DNA from: Theristus sp. LFF4_11
Lineage: Eukaryota > Nematoda > Chromadorea > Monhysterida > Xyalidae
Direction of reading: 5' to 3'
DNA length: 64,000 nucleotides
Assembly (NCBI GenBank): GCA_030248135.1
Contig: JASANC010002157.1
Location: 61,233-125,232 of the forward strand
Each line of letters opens with the position of its first letter. Position 1 is the first letter of the stretch. Shown here one piece after another: positions 47,888 to 58,939 of the stretch. Below the pieces are notes generated by a model, which was given only the letters and a program-made list of their open reading frames with translations, had not been told where the DNA came from and did not search any database. Made by a program: the position numbers and the translations under genes.

Positions 47888-50800
47888 ATGGCGAACATCA
47901 CCGGCTCGATCGCAGACGCTGGTCGTTTGATTCATTTGACAAAGAAACGTGAACGACAAAAGGAGGACTTAGAGCGGGCGCGCAAGAAGCTGGAGGAGGA
48001 AGCGAATTCTGGTGCGTGACGTTCGTAGTTGGCATTCGGCTTGCTTGGCCTTGTGATCACATCCTAAAGGCGGAAGCACCATTTAGTTTATCGTCCGTAC
48101 GCACAAACGTTCTAAATCCCGTGCGCAAACTAATCGTGTCCGTAATGCATTAAGATAGCACACACAACACGATTTCTAAATCGCGTGGCCATTTTTTACG
48201 TGTCGTGTCCGTGCGTACGCACAAAAAACTAATTGCTAAACGCGCCTTAAATTAGCCTGCTTATTCGAACGGCGTTCCATACTGAGTTCTGGGGGCCAGC
48301 CAGACTGCGCGGGACGATGCCGGGTATCATAAGAGACTTCGGCCGGTCTTGTTGGCTTGGCACGAATCTCACTAAGTCAGTCAGCTGCGTACCTGTTCAG
48401 CTGGCCTGCAGTGGCAACGTTTAATTTGACTGGTCAGTTCGACCAGCAATTTGCGATTTTCTGGCGATGGCCAGGCGGGCGTACCTCTGTATTTTTCTTT
48501 AAACTGGCCACCTGTTTTGGCAAAATACAGCACCGGCTAAAGATGAGAAAACTTAGCCGGGTTGGAAAAAACACATTTCGCCACTGTTGGCTTTTTTTTT
48601 AATTTCGCCCGTAGCAGATTCCCGTTTATTGTTTAATTTTTAGTTTCGCGTGCTGTGTATCCTGCCAGAAAGTGACAGGTTTAGAAAAGCATGCTGTCGC
48701 AATGACACACGCAATGTTGGTTGCTTGCACTTGCAGTTCAATCATTCGGCGACAAGTTCAAGACGCACTACGATGCGATCGAGTCCTCGTTGAAGACGAA
48801 CACTGTTGGCCTCGTGACACTCGATGAGATGCGCGCTAAGCAGCAGGCGTATATCACACAACGGTGAGACCGGCGCATGACGTCACATATAAAAACATGA
48901 CATGGCGTAGAGGAGAAATTTTTCGGAAAAATATAATTTCGCGAAAAAGTTCCGGAAATTTTTACCGGAAAAATTACCATAAAATTTCGGAAATTTTTTA
49001 CGTGCCATCTCCAACATGCCTGGATATGCCTTGGAAACAACGCACTGCGTTTGGTCACTTGGACAACCTCGGACAACCTGAAATACTCAAATTGATGTGC
49101 GTGAAACTTTGCTGTTTGGAAATGGAATCACTGGAGCGACACAGCTGCGGCCGGTGAAGCTGCACACGCAACAGTCGTTGTGTTTTCCACTTTTCAGCGA
49201 AGCACAGCTGGCACAGAAACGAGTCGAGGCGCATCTCCGTCTGTCACTAGAAGAGGAGCAGGCTGCACTGAAACGACAGAAAGACGAAGAACAGGCATGC
49301 ACGGAGGGACGCATTTGATCGTTGCTGCAGTGAGACACACTGGCGAGCCGGCTCAAACATGCCGACCGAATTTCACGGCGGTCTCGATCCTCAGTTAGGC
49401 GTAGAATGAACCGCGAAGTGTGACCAACCGAATCATCGGTCAGTTTCATCGTGCTGTGTGACCGTTTTCAGAAGCGTGTCCTTTCGTTCGACCCGGACGA
49501 GGATGATAGTGACGACGACGACGACGATTCCACCGGTTTGTGTGCGAAGCCACCGCCACTGTTGTCCGCAGCTAAAGACGAGCCGTTGAAGCGACCGCAC
49601 GATGAGCAAACGCTTGACCAAGAGCAGCTCGATCGTGACCGTGAACTCGTAGACGACAACAACGCGTGCTCGTCACAGCAGCAACCGGTTGTGGCGAAAA
49701 AGAAGGTGCGAATGCTGTGAGAATTTTGCGTTGTTTTTCAAGGTTTTTCAAGGTCCGTTGAAGAGACGTCTTGTTTTTAGAAACTTTCACATCGAATACA
49801 GTAGTTTGTTTAATTTTGTTCACAGAAACTTGGCAAGGACCCGACGGTGGACACGAGCTTTCTGCCCGACAAAGAACGAGAGGAGGAAGAAAATCGGTCG
49901 GTTTCAGGCGCACATCTCAAAAATCATTTGAGAACTTTTTTGGAACCACTATGCTTGTGGTAGTCGTTTTGAAGTCCGTCTTGCACTCCATTTGAAGAAC
50001 TGACAAGTTGCCGAAACCATTTGTTGTTGATTTTGATGAAATCAGCGATGATTTTTTGTAACATGACGAAAACTTTACGTGCAGCTTGCGAGAACAACTC
50101 CGAGTCGAATGGGCCGAAAAACAGGAGCAGGTGAAAGCAGAGGACATCAACATTGCGTTCTCGTATTGGGATGGATCGGGGCATCGGCGTGATCTGACGA
50201 TGAAAAAGGGAAACACCATCGGACAGTTTCTGCAAAAATCCTTGGACGTGCTGAGACCGGTCCGTTTATAACTTTTGCGATCTTGCGAAAACAATCAACG
50301 TTTCCAAACAGATTGTGCGCTTCTTGCGCCTCCATGCCAAAGTTGCTCACATTGGAACAGGATTTCAACGAGCTGAAAACGGTCTCAGCCGACAGTTTGA
50401 TGTTCGTCAAGGAGGATTTGGTGATCCCGCACTTTTACACGTTCGTCCAGGGTTATGTGGAGTTTCTTGGATTCTTCGGATACCCTAACCAGATGAACTT
50501 GTTGTGTTGTGATATATTGTCTCTCACTGCACCCATAATCTCTTGAATGAACAAAAATTGCAATTTGTGCATTCAAAAATGCCTGGTACGTTAGTGAGCC
50601 ACAACCAAGAAAGCCAATCAGCGAATGTGCATATTTTGATTCGAGCGCAGTTTCCTGGTTCCACCCACATCCACACATCTGTTGCACTTTGCGCACATCG
50701 TGTTTACTGTTTTTTCTCTCGTGTCTCCCGTCTGTTGAATCGTGTGGCCAAACGTCGAAGCCAAACACGTTTTTTTGCTCAACGCAGGTTCTACGACTTT

Positions 50801-51347
50801 ATCGTGACGAAAGCGATGGGCAAAACCGGTCCGCTGTTCGAGTTCGACGCCGCCGGTGAACTGCGAATTCGCCAAGACGCCGCCGTCGGCAAAGTCGAGT
50901 CGCACCCGGCAAAAGTTTGGACTGATTTTGATGCATTTTAGTGAATGATGCACAATGCTGTCGTGTTGCTTACACACCAACCAGCCAATCAGCTGATTCC
51001 CTAGAATTTAGAGGCCAACTGTAGGTTGAATTTCGAATTCCGGCCTTGCCGAGTTCATCCTCTGTGCGTCGACGGCAGCAATGCACAAATGGGCAGCCGC
51101 TGTCGTGTCGTGATTGGCTTTGTAGTATGTCAGTGGTCTACCAGTCACAATACAACGCGTCAAGTCAATCGAGCCTCTTTGGAAACGATAAATTTCGAAA
51201 ACTAAATGAGCGCCATTTGAATTTCGCCAGGTTGTCCTGCGCAGTTGGTACGAAAAGAACAAGCACATCTATCCGGCGAGCCGCTGGGAGCCGTTCGTGC
51301 CGAATAAAAAGTACACACGCGTCGACGACGACCTCGTCGTGCTATGA
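47888..51347 (+). CDS. FAM50/XAP5 family protein, copy 2
   Basis: Nine exons with the same borders and phases as copy 1 join to 1152 nt (383 residues): 47888-48011, 48737-48863, 49198-49294, 49472-49705, 49826-49896, 50085-50259, 50361-50440, 50788-50914 and 51231-51347. Start ATG 47888. It is closer to human FAM50A at both ends: an N-terminal [24 protein letters not shown] segment, and a C-terminus at [20 protein letters not shown] followed by a short Asp-rich tail. The core has [20 protein letters not shown] and [20 protein letters not shown]. The acidic [15 protein letters not shown] stretch is characteristic. The intron after 49294 seems to need a GC donor (AACAG|GCATGC), because no GT precedes the in-frame TGA. 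This is probably the conserved orthologue and copy 1 the diverged duplicate. Confidence 0.93.
48076..48247. repeat. MITE with CGTCCGTACGCACAAAC ends, copy 2
   Basis: It nearly matches 36184-36346 base for base, including TGCATTAAGATAGCACACAC, and lies in intron 1 of FAM50 copy 2. Confidence 0.75.
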
Positions 51348-51408
51348 GTCGTGGTGAACATGCAGCCGAACAATGCGATGCTGCTGCTTTGTTGCGTGTC
51401 TCAAGGCG

Positions 51409-51683
51409 AACACGCCACTTAGTGTTTTGTCCGTACGCACAGACGCCGTTTGAAATCCCGTACGCAAACTAAAGCGACATTCATGAAGCCGTATTTAGCG
51501 ACGCGTAGCTGTGTTAAAAGATAGCTTCGCGGTGACTAAATGCTGCCTCATGAATGCACCTTAATTGTCCATTGCGATAGCATTGAGATAGCACACACAC
51601 GATTTCTAAATAGCGTGGCCATTTTTTAAGTGTCGTCGTGTCTGTGCGTACCGACAAAAAAACTAATTGCTAAATTCGCCTCC
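51409..51683. repeat. MITE with CGTCCGTACGCACA ends, copy 3, carrying a nested hairpin MITE
   Basis: The halves at 51409-51475 and 51560-51683 match the family at 36184-36346. The split is filled by the 82-bp hairpin at 51476-51557 (GACATTCATGAAGCC ... CCTCATGAATGC). This gives an insertion order: hairpin after host MITE. Confidence 0.75.
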
Positions 51684-51717
51684 AGTGTCATTCAATGTCT
51701 CATACGAATGTTGACAG

Positions 51718-51723
51718 AATAAA
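51718..51723 (+). terminator. candidate polyadenylation signal of FAM50 copy 2
   Basis: AATAAA lies about 370 bp after the stop at 51347 and 138 bp before the convergent LSM4 stop at 51861. A single motif is weak evidence. Confidence 0.3.
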
Positions 51724-51860
51724 ATGCAGAGTGCGTCGTGTGACAATCAAGAACAACGAAGATTTGTACGTCAGTCGTTCCAGAAACGGGGAGAAAAAAT
51801 ATGAAACAAACGAAATAACAAACAGGGAAAGAGCGTGAACTTTACGACGGCAAAACAACA

Positions 51861-53197
51861 TCAATTTCGCTGCTTCTTCTGTTGCCTCTGCTGCGGGAAA
51901 CCGCCCGCACGACGTTGCTTCTGTTGGTCTTTCGACGCTTTTCGGCCCTCTTTGATTTCGTCGCGCACCTGAGGTTGAAGGAAATTTGAACACCAAAAAT
52001 AGACCAATACAAAAACTTCGGGAACAACGCGCGCTGTTTTCCTTTGATTTTAACTTTTTTAGCGATCACTAGCTGATCTAACCTGTTCGAGAACGTCGTC
52101 TGGAATTCGGAGATACTTGATCGTTGAGCCGCGAATGTACACCTGCAAAAAGACAGTCTGATTGAAATCGTAACTACGTAGTTGTACTAAATCGATCCAC
52201 TTTCATTGCTCTGTGTCGCTCGCAATGAAACAAGTGAGACTGATGTGCGCCAGTACCGAAGGGGAAGGGGTTAGAGGGTGGGAGCTGTATCCCCCAGAGC
52301 ACACGAGACCCCACAAAAGTCGCACCACACCACTTGACACTACACTACAGTGGCACTACAAGAAAACGGACAGATGGTGGAAAACGTGAGATTGTCAACA
52401 GACCAACACCTACAGCACTTTTCCATTTTTTTTAATTATACGCGCGCCGGTTCCGGAAACCCGAAGGTACCAAACTCCGGCGGAGACAGGCAATATTTTA
52501 GCCCCGAGCCCAATTTTACCCTCGGCTCAGGAGGGAATAGACCATTAGATGTTCGTTGGTCACTCTAATTTTCCACGAGTATGTCTTGTCCACAGCGATG
52601 TTCGAACCCGGTACCTACAGAACTGTAGGCCGAAGTTCTACCGCTACGCCACGGACGCGACCATGAAACCAGTAACGTCGGAGTGTTATTGAGTTTGTTC
52701 GTTTTCATAGCGTTTTATGTACCAATGCTAACGCCAGCTTTCGCCAGCGTTTTCCCCACCTCCGGCATTTTCCAGAAGCGGTCACCGTCACGCGAGGTGC
52801 AGATGGCGTCGCGTAGGCAAATGTTCATCCAGTTGTCACAGCTCGCCAGGTGCCCGTTGTAGGTTTCACCTGAAACGACATTTCACGGAACCACATCAAA
52901 CGAACCACTGCTTGAATTTGATTCTTCAGTGCACTGTTTTCAATTTGAAATTTTCATCTTTGAAACAAGCATGTTTTATATTGAAATGAAATTTCAATTT
53001 TTATTACGGTTAAATAAATTTCACCGATTAAAATCTCGCTAAACATGTATTCGGTTTGCTTACAATCAAAGAACAAATTAAACGATTGCCAGAAAATTAT
53101 CAATTCTCATTCGCAACAAGTAGCATTTACCATTCTTCAGCTCAACAAGCATCGGGTGGTTCTGTGCAGTGCGCAACAGCTGAATTGGGAGCACCAT
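51861..53197 (-). CDS. LSM4: U6 snRNA-associated Sm-like protein LSM4
   Basis: Four exons join to 345 nt (114 residues): 53131-53197, 52760-52869, 52083-52142 and 51861-51968. The protein opens [20 protein letters not shown], continues [20 protein letters not shown] with the Sm1 fold, then [14 protein letters not shown] and [13 protein letters not shown] (Sm2), and ends in a Gln/Lys/Arg-rich tail. It is nearly colinear with human LSM4 but lacks the long RGG-rich extension, having a short [13 protein letters not shown] tail instead. LSM4 is part of the LSM1-7 ring in mRNA decapping and the LSM2-8 ring on U6 snRNA. Intron 2 carries a SINE. Its 3' end faces FAM50 copy 2. Confidence 0.96.
52440..52665 (-). 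repeat. tRNA-derived SINE
   Basis: On the minus strand GCGTCCGTGGCGTAGCGGTA (A box) is followed 35 bp later by GTACCGGGTTCGAACATCG (B box), at tRNA spacing. The body continues with a tail through CTCGGGGCTAAAATATTGCC. It is in LSM4 intron 2. The tRNA-like head is well kept, but no functional acceptor stem closes. Confidence 0.75.
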
Positions 53198-53941
53198 TGT
53201 AATTTCGTATAATCTCGGAAAGCTTTTTGATTTGATGAACGAAACGAACACTGTTGATGAGCAACTTTTGGATCGCAGTGGTCTAGAGGGTGCGATTCGA
53301 TAAATGTGTGCGTGCTAAAGTTGTTAAAAAAAGAAAATCTCATAACAAAACTACAACATCGTAAACATGGTTGATAAGAAAATTTTCAAAGGTTTAAAAT
53401 GCTTTTCTTTATTTTGGAACCTAAAAAAAGTTTTTTATTTATTTAAATCTTGGAACGTTTTACCGATTTTTTGGCTGAACAACTTTTGGAATGAACTTTT
53501 CGAGCGCCGCAAAGGTTTGGCGGAACTTTTCTGATGCCAATTCAAAAGTCCAAAATCATAGTTGTTTGCTCTATAGGGGGAGCTGGGCAGGGATGGATCC
53601 AGCAAATTTGCCGGATTCCAGACCGGATCCCAATCGAAGCCAGTCCGGCCGGACCGGATCCGGTCGAAATTGCCGGATTCTAGACCGGATTGGCCACTTA
53701 GACATCCACACTCATTTGTTTGGTGCCCATTTTCATCAGCAAAACACAGCCTACGATGCACACAAACTACCTAAAACATGGCACACCAATCAATGGAAAC
53801 ATGATAACAACAACAACTGACAAAGATTCATGTCGCTGAACCATTTGAACTCATAGGCATAATCAAGTGCTGGCAACACTCAAGAAAGATGATTTTTTCG
53901 GCGTTCTCGGTTGACAGACGTGATCTGTTGCACGCGAACAC
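53198..53941. other. upstream of LSM4; no supported gene
   Basis: It probably includes the LSM4 promoter. Around 53590-53690 there are repeated GCCGGATTC / GACCGGATCC units (about 5 degenerate copies). No coding sequence is supported. Confidence 0.4.
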
Positions 53942-54235
53942 CTGACTGACCGCTCGCTTGCTGCGCTTGTCGGTGGCGGAGCCAGGTATGTGCGAGCGAT
54001 TGTCGACAGATGGGTGTATTTCGTCAATTTCAACTGCCAACAGTTTAGCACTTGGGTCACTTTTGTCCGGTTCGATGAAATCATCCGATTCGTTCGTACA
54101 TGCTCATTTCGCGTGCCAGTTCGTCAGCGAGGTTGGCTTCGCGCGGTCGTACAGCGTGAAGCTCGTTGCCTCCGTAGAGGCCAGTCGATTTCTGTTTGCT
54201 CGCGTCCACTTCGCGCTTCAGGCTCGCGTTCACTT

Positions 54236-55191
54236 CATAGTTGTTCCAGATCCGGGGGTGGGGGGGGGGCGATATAGATAGCTGGAGCAAATTTTCCAGA
54301 TAGATAGAAATCTGGAAAATTTGGGGGGGCCGCGGGGGAGGCATGTGACTTTGGGGGGGGCGGTCAAAATTTTGAAATTGGATAGATAGATAGCTAAAAC
54401 GCTAAAAAGCTATAAAAACAGCGAAATAATCATAGTTGTTCCAGAGCCGAGGGGTTGGGGGGGGGCGATATAGATAGCTGGAGCAAATTTTCCAGATAGA
54501 TAGATAGCTGGAAAATTTTGGGGGGGGGGGCCGCGGGGGGGGGGGGCCATGTGACTTTGGGGGGGGGGGCCGGTCAAAATTTTGAAATTTGATAGATAGA
54601 TAGCTAAAACGCTAAAAAGCTATAAAAACAGCAAAATAATGCTAAAAATACGCTAAAAATCAAGTATAAACGCGTATTTTACTTAAAATTAGCGAAATTT
54701 TCAAGAATTACGAGCAAAAATGGTCAATTTTGGTCAAAAATTGACTCATTTTATGTCTTCGAAGACAAAAATTTTCAGATAGATAGCTGGCTGAAAATTT
54801 TTTTCAGATAGATAATAGCTGAGCCGAAAAAACCTGTTTGATAGAGATAGATTCGAAAATTTTTTGGGGGGGGCCCCCCCCCCCCCCCCCCAGGCCCCCC
54901 CCAAGAACAACTATGGAAATAATGCTTAAAACATGCTGAAAATCAAGTATAAACGCGTATTTTAACTAAAATTAGCGAAATTTTCAAGAATTTCGAGCAA
55001 AAATGGTCAATTTTGGTAAAAAATTGACTCGTTTTATGTCTTCGAAGACAAAATTCAGATAGATAGCTGGCTGAGAAAATTTTTTAGACAGATAATAGCT
55101 GAGCCGAAAAAAACCTTTTTGATAGAGATAGATTCAAAAATTTTTTTGGGGGGGGGGCCAGCAGGCCCCCCTCTCCCCTAGAACAACTATG
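54236..55191. mobile_element. hAT-like element A with CATAGTTGTTC ends and 8-bp target duplication
   Basis: Left end CATAGTTGTTCCAG and right end AGAACAACTATG are inverted repeats. The flanks GTTCACTT at 54228-54235 and 55192-55199 are an exact 8-bp duplication, which fits the hAT superfamily. The interior has G runs of 7 or more, GATAGATAGATAGCTG repeats and no transposase. It hosts nested element B. Confidence 0.85.
54431..54915. mobile_element. hAT-like element B nested in A, same family
   Basis: CATAGTTGTTCCAGAGCC at the left and AAGAACAACTATG at the right are flanked by exact GAAATAAT duplications at 54423-54430 and 54916-54923. It is 485 bp long. Runs of 8 to 15 G or C occur through it. 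Its insertion inside another copy explains the local repetition of GATATAGATAGCTGGAGC. Confidence 0.85.
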
Positions 55192-55250
55192 GTTCACTTT
55201 CGTCATCGTCGTTGTTCGCGATCATCGTCGCCGTTTGTGGGCGTCGCCAC

Positions 55251-55978
55251 TAGGGTTGTTAAACAAAAATGAAATTTTTTTTTTTTTTAAAAAGTGATTA
55301 AAAAAAAACAAAAATGCCGATTTTTTTTTTTTTAAAAATTCGAAAAATTTTCCTCTAATATGCTCTGAAAACCTCAATTTTGGCACAATTTTTCGAAAGT
55401 TCAACAAAAATTTTCTTTGATTATACCTCGTAAAACCTTTAGCAGTCGATTTTGGACCGTTTTACCGACTGATTTTAGGCTTCGACAACATCTGCGATGA
55501 AGTTTTTGAGCGTCCCAAAACTTAGCCTACCATTTCCGATGCAGATAAGGTGACGATTAGCCTCGCAGAGCGTCCGATTGTGCTCGCTGCACCGTTTGCA
55601 AGCGCTACGTTGTCTGGTTGCTGCTTCGTGTCGTGTCGTCGCGAAACCATCAGAAGAATTGATCGAATTTCAAGGCGGTATGTTTGTCTTCACTTCAGCA
55701 TTAGCTTAGCTGGGGACAATTAGTGACGTTTTGGAGGTCAAAACACAAGAAGAGGCATGGTGACGGTTTGGAAAAGGGGTAATTGAGGTCACCAAAACAA
55801 AATCTGCAAAGTTCCGCCATACGGGTGTCATTCGGGAGGCGCTTGCATATCACATGTGGTTCTTCGGACTCCCTGATTGATTTAGCACAACTTTGATTTT
55901 TGAAATTTTTTTTAAAAAAAAAAAAATTTTTTTTAAAAAAAACAAAAATGACGATTTTTGTTTTTTTTAACAACCCTA
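55251..55978. mobile_element. hAT-like element C with TAGGGTTGTTAAA ends and 8-bp target duplication
   Basis: TAGGGTTGTTAAAC at the left and TTTAACAACCCTA at the right, 728 bp apart, are flanked by exact GTCGCCAC at 55243-55250 and 55979-55986. The interior has long A/T tracts near both ends and no transposase. A second copy, inverted, lies at 56275-57009 and a truncated one at 57405. Confidence 0.88.
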
Positions 55979-56274
55979 GTCGCCACTCGCCGCCGTTTCA
56001 ATTTTTTTTCTGCAGAGTGAATTAGTTGCCCATAGTTGTTCTAGGGGGGGAGGGGCTGAGCAGTAGCGAAAGTGCGGGGGGGGGTGGGGGGTCCACCTCA
56101 GTACCGTGGGCCCAAAAAAATTTTCGAGGGGGGGGGGGTATGGTACCGTGGGGGGGGGGGGGGTGCCGACCAAAAAGTGAGGGGGGGTCCAACCTATGGT
56201 AACGTGGGACCCCCCCCAGGGGGGTCCCATGGGGGGGTGCATTTTTTTAAAATTTTCTGTGGGGGGGTCCCCAC

Positions 56275-57009
56275 TAGGGTTGTTAAAAAAAAACAAAAAT
56301 CGTCATTTTTGTTTTTTTTTTTTTAAATTTTTTTTTTTTTAAAAAAAAAATTTCAAAAATCAAAGTTGTGCTAAATCAATCAGGGAGTCCGAAGAACCAC
56401 ATATGATATGCAAGCGCCTCCCGAATGACACCCGTATGGCGGAACTTTGCAGATTTTGTTTTGGTGACCTCAATTACCCCTTTTCCAAACCGTCACCATG
56501 CCTCTTCTTGTGTTTTGACCTCCAAAACGTCACTAATTGTCCCCAGCTAAGCTAATGCTAAAGTGAAGACAAACATACCGCCTTGAAATTCGATCAATTC
56601 TTCTGATGGTGTCGCGACGACACGACACGAAGCAGCAACCAGACAACGTGGCGCTTGCAAACGGTGCAGCGAGCACAATCGGACGCTCTGCGAGGCTAAT
56701 CGTCACCTTATCTGCATCGGAAATGGTAGGCTAAGCTTTGGGACGCTCAAAAACTTCATCGCAGATGTTGTCGAAGCCTAAAATCAGTCGGTAAAACGGC
56801 CCAAAATCGACTGCTAAAGGTTTTACGAGGTATAATCAAAGAAAATTTTTGTTGAACTTTCGAAAAATTGTGCCAAAATTGAGGTTTTCAGAGCATATTA
56901 GAGGAAAATTTTTCGAATTTTTTTTTTAAAAAAAAAAAATCGGCATTTTTGTTTTTTTTTAATCACTTTTTTTAAAAAAAAAAATTTTCATTTTTGTTTA
57001 ACAACCCTA
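56275..57009. mobile_element. hAT-like element E (TAGGGTTGTT family) nested in D
   Basis: TAGGGTTGTTAAAAA at the left and TTTAACAACCCTA at the right are flanked by exact GTCCCCAC at 56267-56274 and 57010-57017. It is 735 bp and inverted relative to element C, with which it is almost identical (for example TTACGAGGTATAATCAAAG). Confidence 0.88.
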
Positions 57010-57404
57010 GTCCCCACCCCCCCCCACCCCCCCATGAAATTTTTTCGCTTAAATTTGAAAGGAAAAACGCTAAATTTTGCTGCAAAATCTTTGAAATTGC
57101 AATGAAGATGGTCAAGTTATCATATATTCAGCTTATATTATGGACTTTATATACAAAAAATCATTATTTTCTAAAAAAAATTTTGGTTGTGCATAAATTT
57201 TTGGGGGGGGGGTCTCCGCCAGACAAAATTTCATGGGGGGTGTGGGGGGGGGTGTCGGCCAAATTTTCGAGGGGGGGGGGGGGCCCGCGGGGGGGGGGGG
57301 CCCGGTGCCCCCCCCCCCCCCCCCCCCCCCACCCGACGGTCTCGGGTGTGGGGGGGGGTGTACCCCCCCACCCCCCCCCCCCCCGCCCACGGTACTGGTC
57401 CACC

Positions 57405-57632
57405 TAGGGTTGTTAAAAAAAACAAAAATCGTCATTTTTGGTTTTTTTTTAATTAAAAAAAAAAAAATTTCAAAAATCAAAGTTGTGCTAAATCAATCAG
57501 GGAGTCCGAAGAACCACATATGATATGCAAGCGCCTCCCGAATGACTCCCATATGACGGAACTTTGCAGATTTTGTTTTGGTGACCTCAATTACCCCTTT
57601 TCCAAACCGTCACCATGCCTCTTCTTGTTTTT
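57405..57632. mobile_element. truncated TAGGGTTGTT element F
   Basis: It begins TAGGGTTGTTAAAAA and follows element E for about 225 bp to CCATGCCTCTTCTTG, then breaks into A-type sequence (TCGGCTCAGCTATTATC). No right end is present. Confidence 0.75.
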
Positions 57633-58939
57633 TCGGCTCAGCTATTATCTATCTAAAAAAAATTCTCAGCCAGCTATCTATCTAAAAAATGTTGTCTTCG
57701 AAGACATAAAATGAGTCAATTTTTTACCAAAATTGAGCATTTTGCTTGTAATTCTTTAAAATTTTGCTAATTTTAGGTAAAATATGCGTTTATACATGAT
57801 TTTTAGTGTAATTTTAGCATTATTTTGCTGTTTTTATAGTATTTTAGCGTTTTAGCTATCTATCTATCAAATTTCAAAATTTTGACCGCCCCCCCCCAAA
57901 GTCACATGCCCCCCCCCCGGCCCCCAGAGCACCAGCGGAGACCCCCCCAAAATTTTCTCCACACCCTAAAATTCTTTTCGAAAATCATGATTTTTTGTCT
58001 ATAAAGTCCATAATATAAGCTGAATATATGATAACTTGACCATCTTCATTGTAATTTCAAAGATTTTGCAGCAAAATTTAGCGTTTTTCCTTCAAAATTT
58101 AAGCGAAAAAATATCATGGGGGTGGGGGGGGGGGTAAACCCCCCCCACAGAAAATTTTGAAAAAATGCACCCCCCCCCCATGGGCAGTAGCGAAAGTGCG
58201 GGGGGGTGGGGGGTCCACCCCCCCTCAGCCGAAAATCCTGCCCGTGCACGGGCAGATACCCGTGTACCCCCCTCCCCCCTTTACCTCGACACGGGTACTA
58301 GCCTCCCCCCACCCCCCTACGCGAGAAAACTCGGGATCGCACCCCCCCCCCCCTCACGGTGGTCAATCTCATCTTAATTTTTTCCAAAAATACCGTAATT
58401 TTTGCATTTTTCTTGACGTTTGTGTCTGTCCCTGCATAGATTTTGTTGTTTCTGACCAAACAAGCAGCTTGTTTGCACAAAATATTCTGTATTTTACAAG
58501 AATTTCTGTGTTTTTCTAAGGCAAAAATTTGGTATTACCCGTGCGATCCCGTGCACCCCCCCTCACGAAATTTTTCTGCCAGTGCACCCCCCTCAGGAAA
58601 ATTTGCTGCCCGTGCACCCCCCTCACCGAGAAGGCACCTGACCCCCCTCTAAAATTAGGCAAACACCCCCCTCACCCGAGGTCCCGCTTTCGCTACTGCC
58701 CATGGACCCCCATGGGGGGGTCCCACGTTACCATAGTTTGGACTCCCCCCTCACTTTTTGGTCGGCACCCCCCCCCCCCCACGGCACCATACCCCCCTTC
58801 GAAAAATTTTTTGGGCCCACGGTACTGCCCGCGCCCCCCCCAAATTTTCCAGCTATCTATCTATCTGGAAAATTTGCTCCAGCTGTCTATATCGGTCCCC
58901 CCCCCAACCCCTCGGCTCTGGAACAACTATGTAGTTGCC

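Larger units (their letters stand above)
53942..56030 (-). pseudogene. decayed coding-like sequence broken by transposons
   Basis: On the minus strand, host sequence survives at 56030-55979, 55250-55192 and 54235-53942 between inserted elements. A stretch reading TGLYGGNELHAVRPREANLA and ELAREMSMYERI stops at TGA near 54082. The next frame then continues FIEPDKSDPSAKLLAVEIDE to a GT at 53940-53941. Both halves have gene-like codon use, but they need at least one frame change and have no splice site between them. I do not recognise the family. Either a real gene was disrupted here, or this is a fragment duplicated from elsewhere. Confidence 0.4.
56031..58931. mobile_element. composite CATAGTTGTTC element D, 2.9 kb, with 8-bp target duplication
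   Basis: CATAGTTGTTCTAGGGG at 56031 and GGAACAACTATG ending at 58931 are flanked by exact TAGTTGCC at 56023-56030 and 58932-58939. Inside are nested element E, truncated element F, inverted fragments of the A-type interior, and G or C runs up to 20 or more. Its length is due to nested insertions and internal duplication. Homopolymer lengths here may be sequencing-dependent. Confidence 0.8.

Noticed and set aside
52596..52664. True tRNA gene on the minus strand
   Set aside because: A and B boxes are present but the acceptor stem does not pair, and SINE body sequence follows directly.
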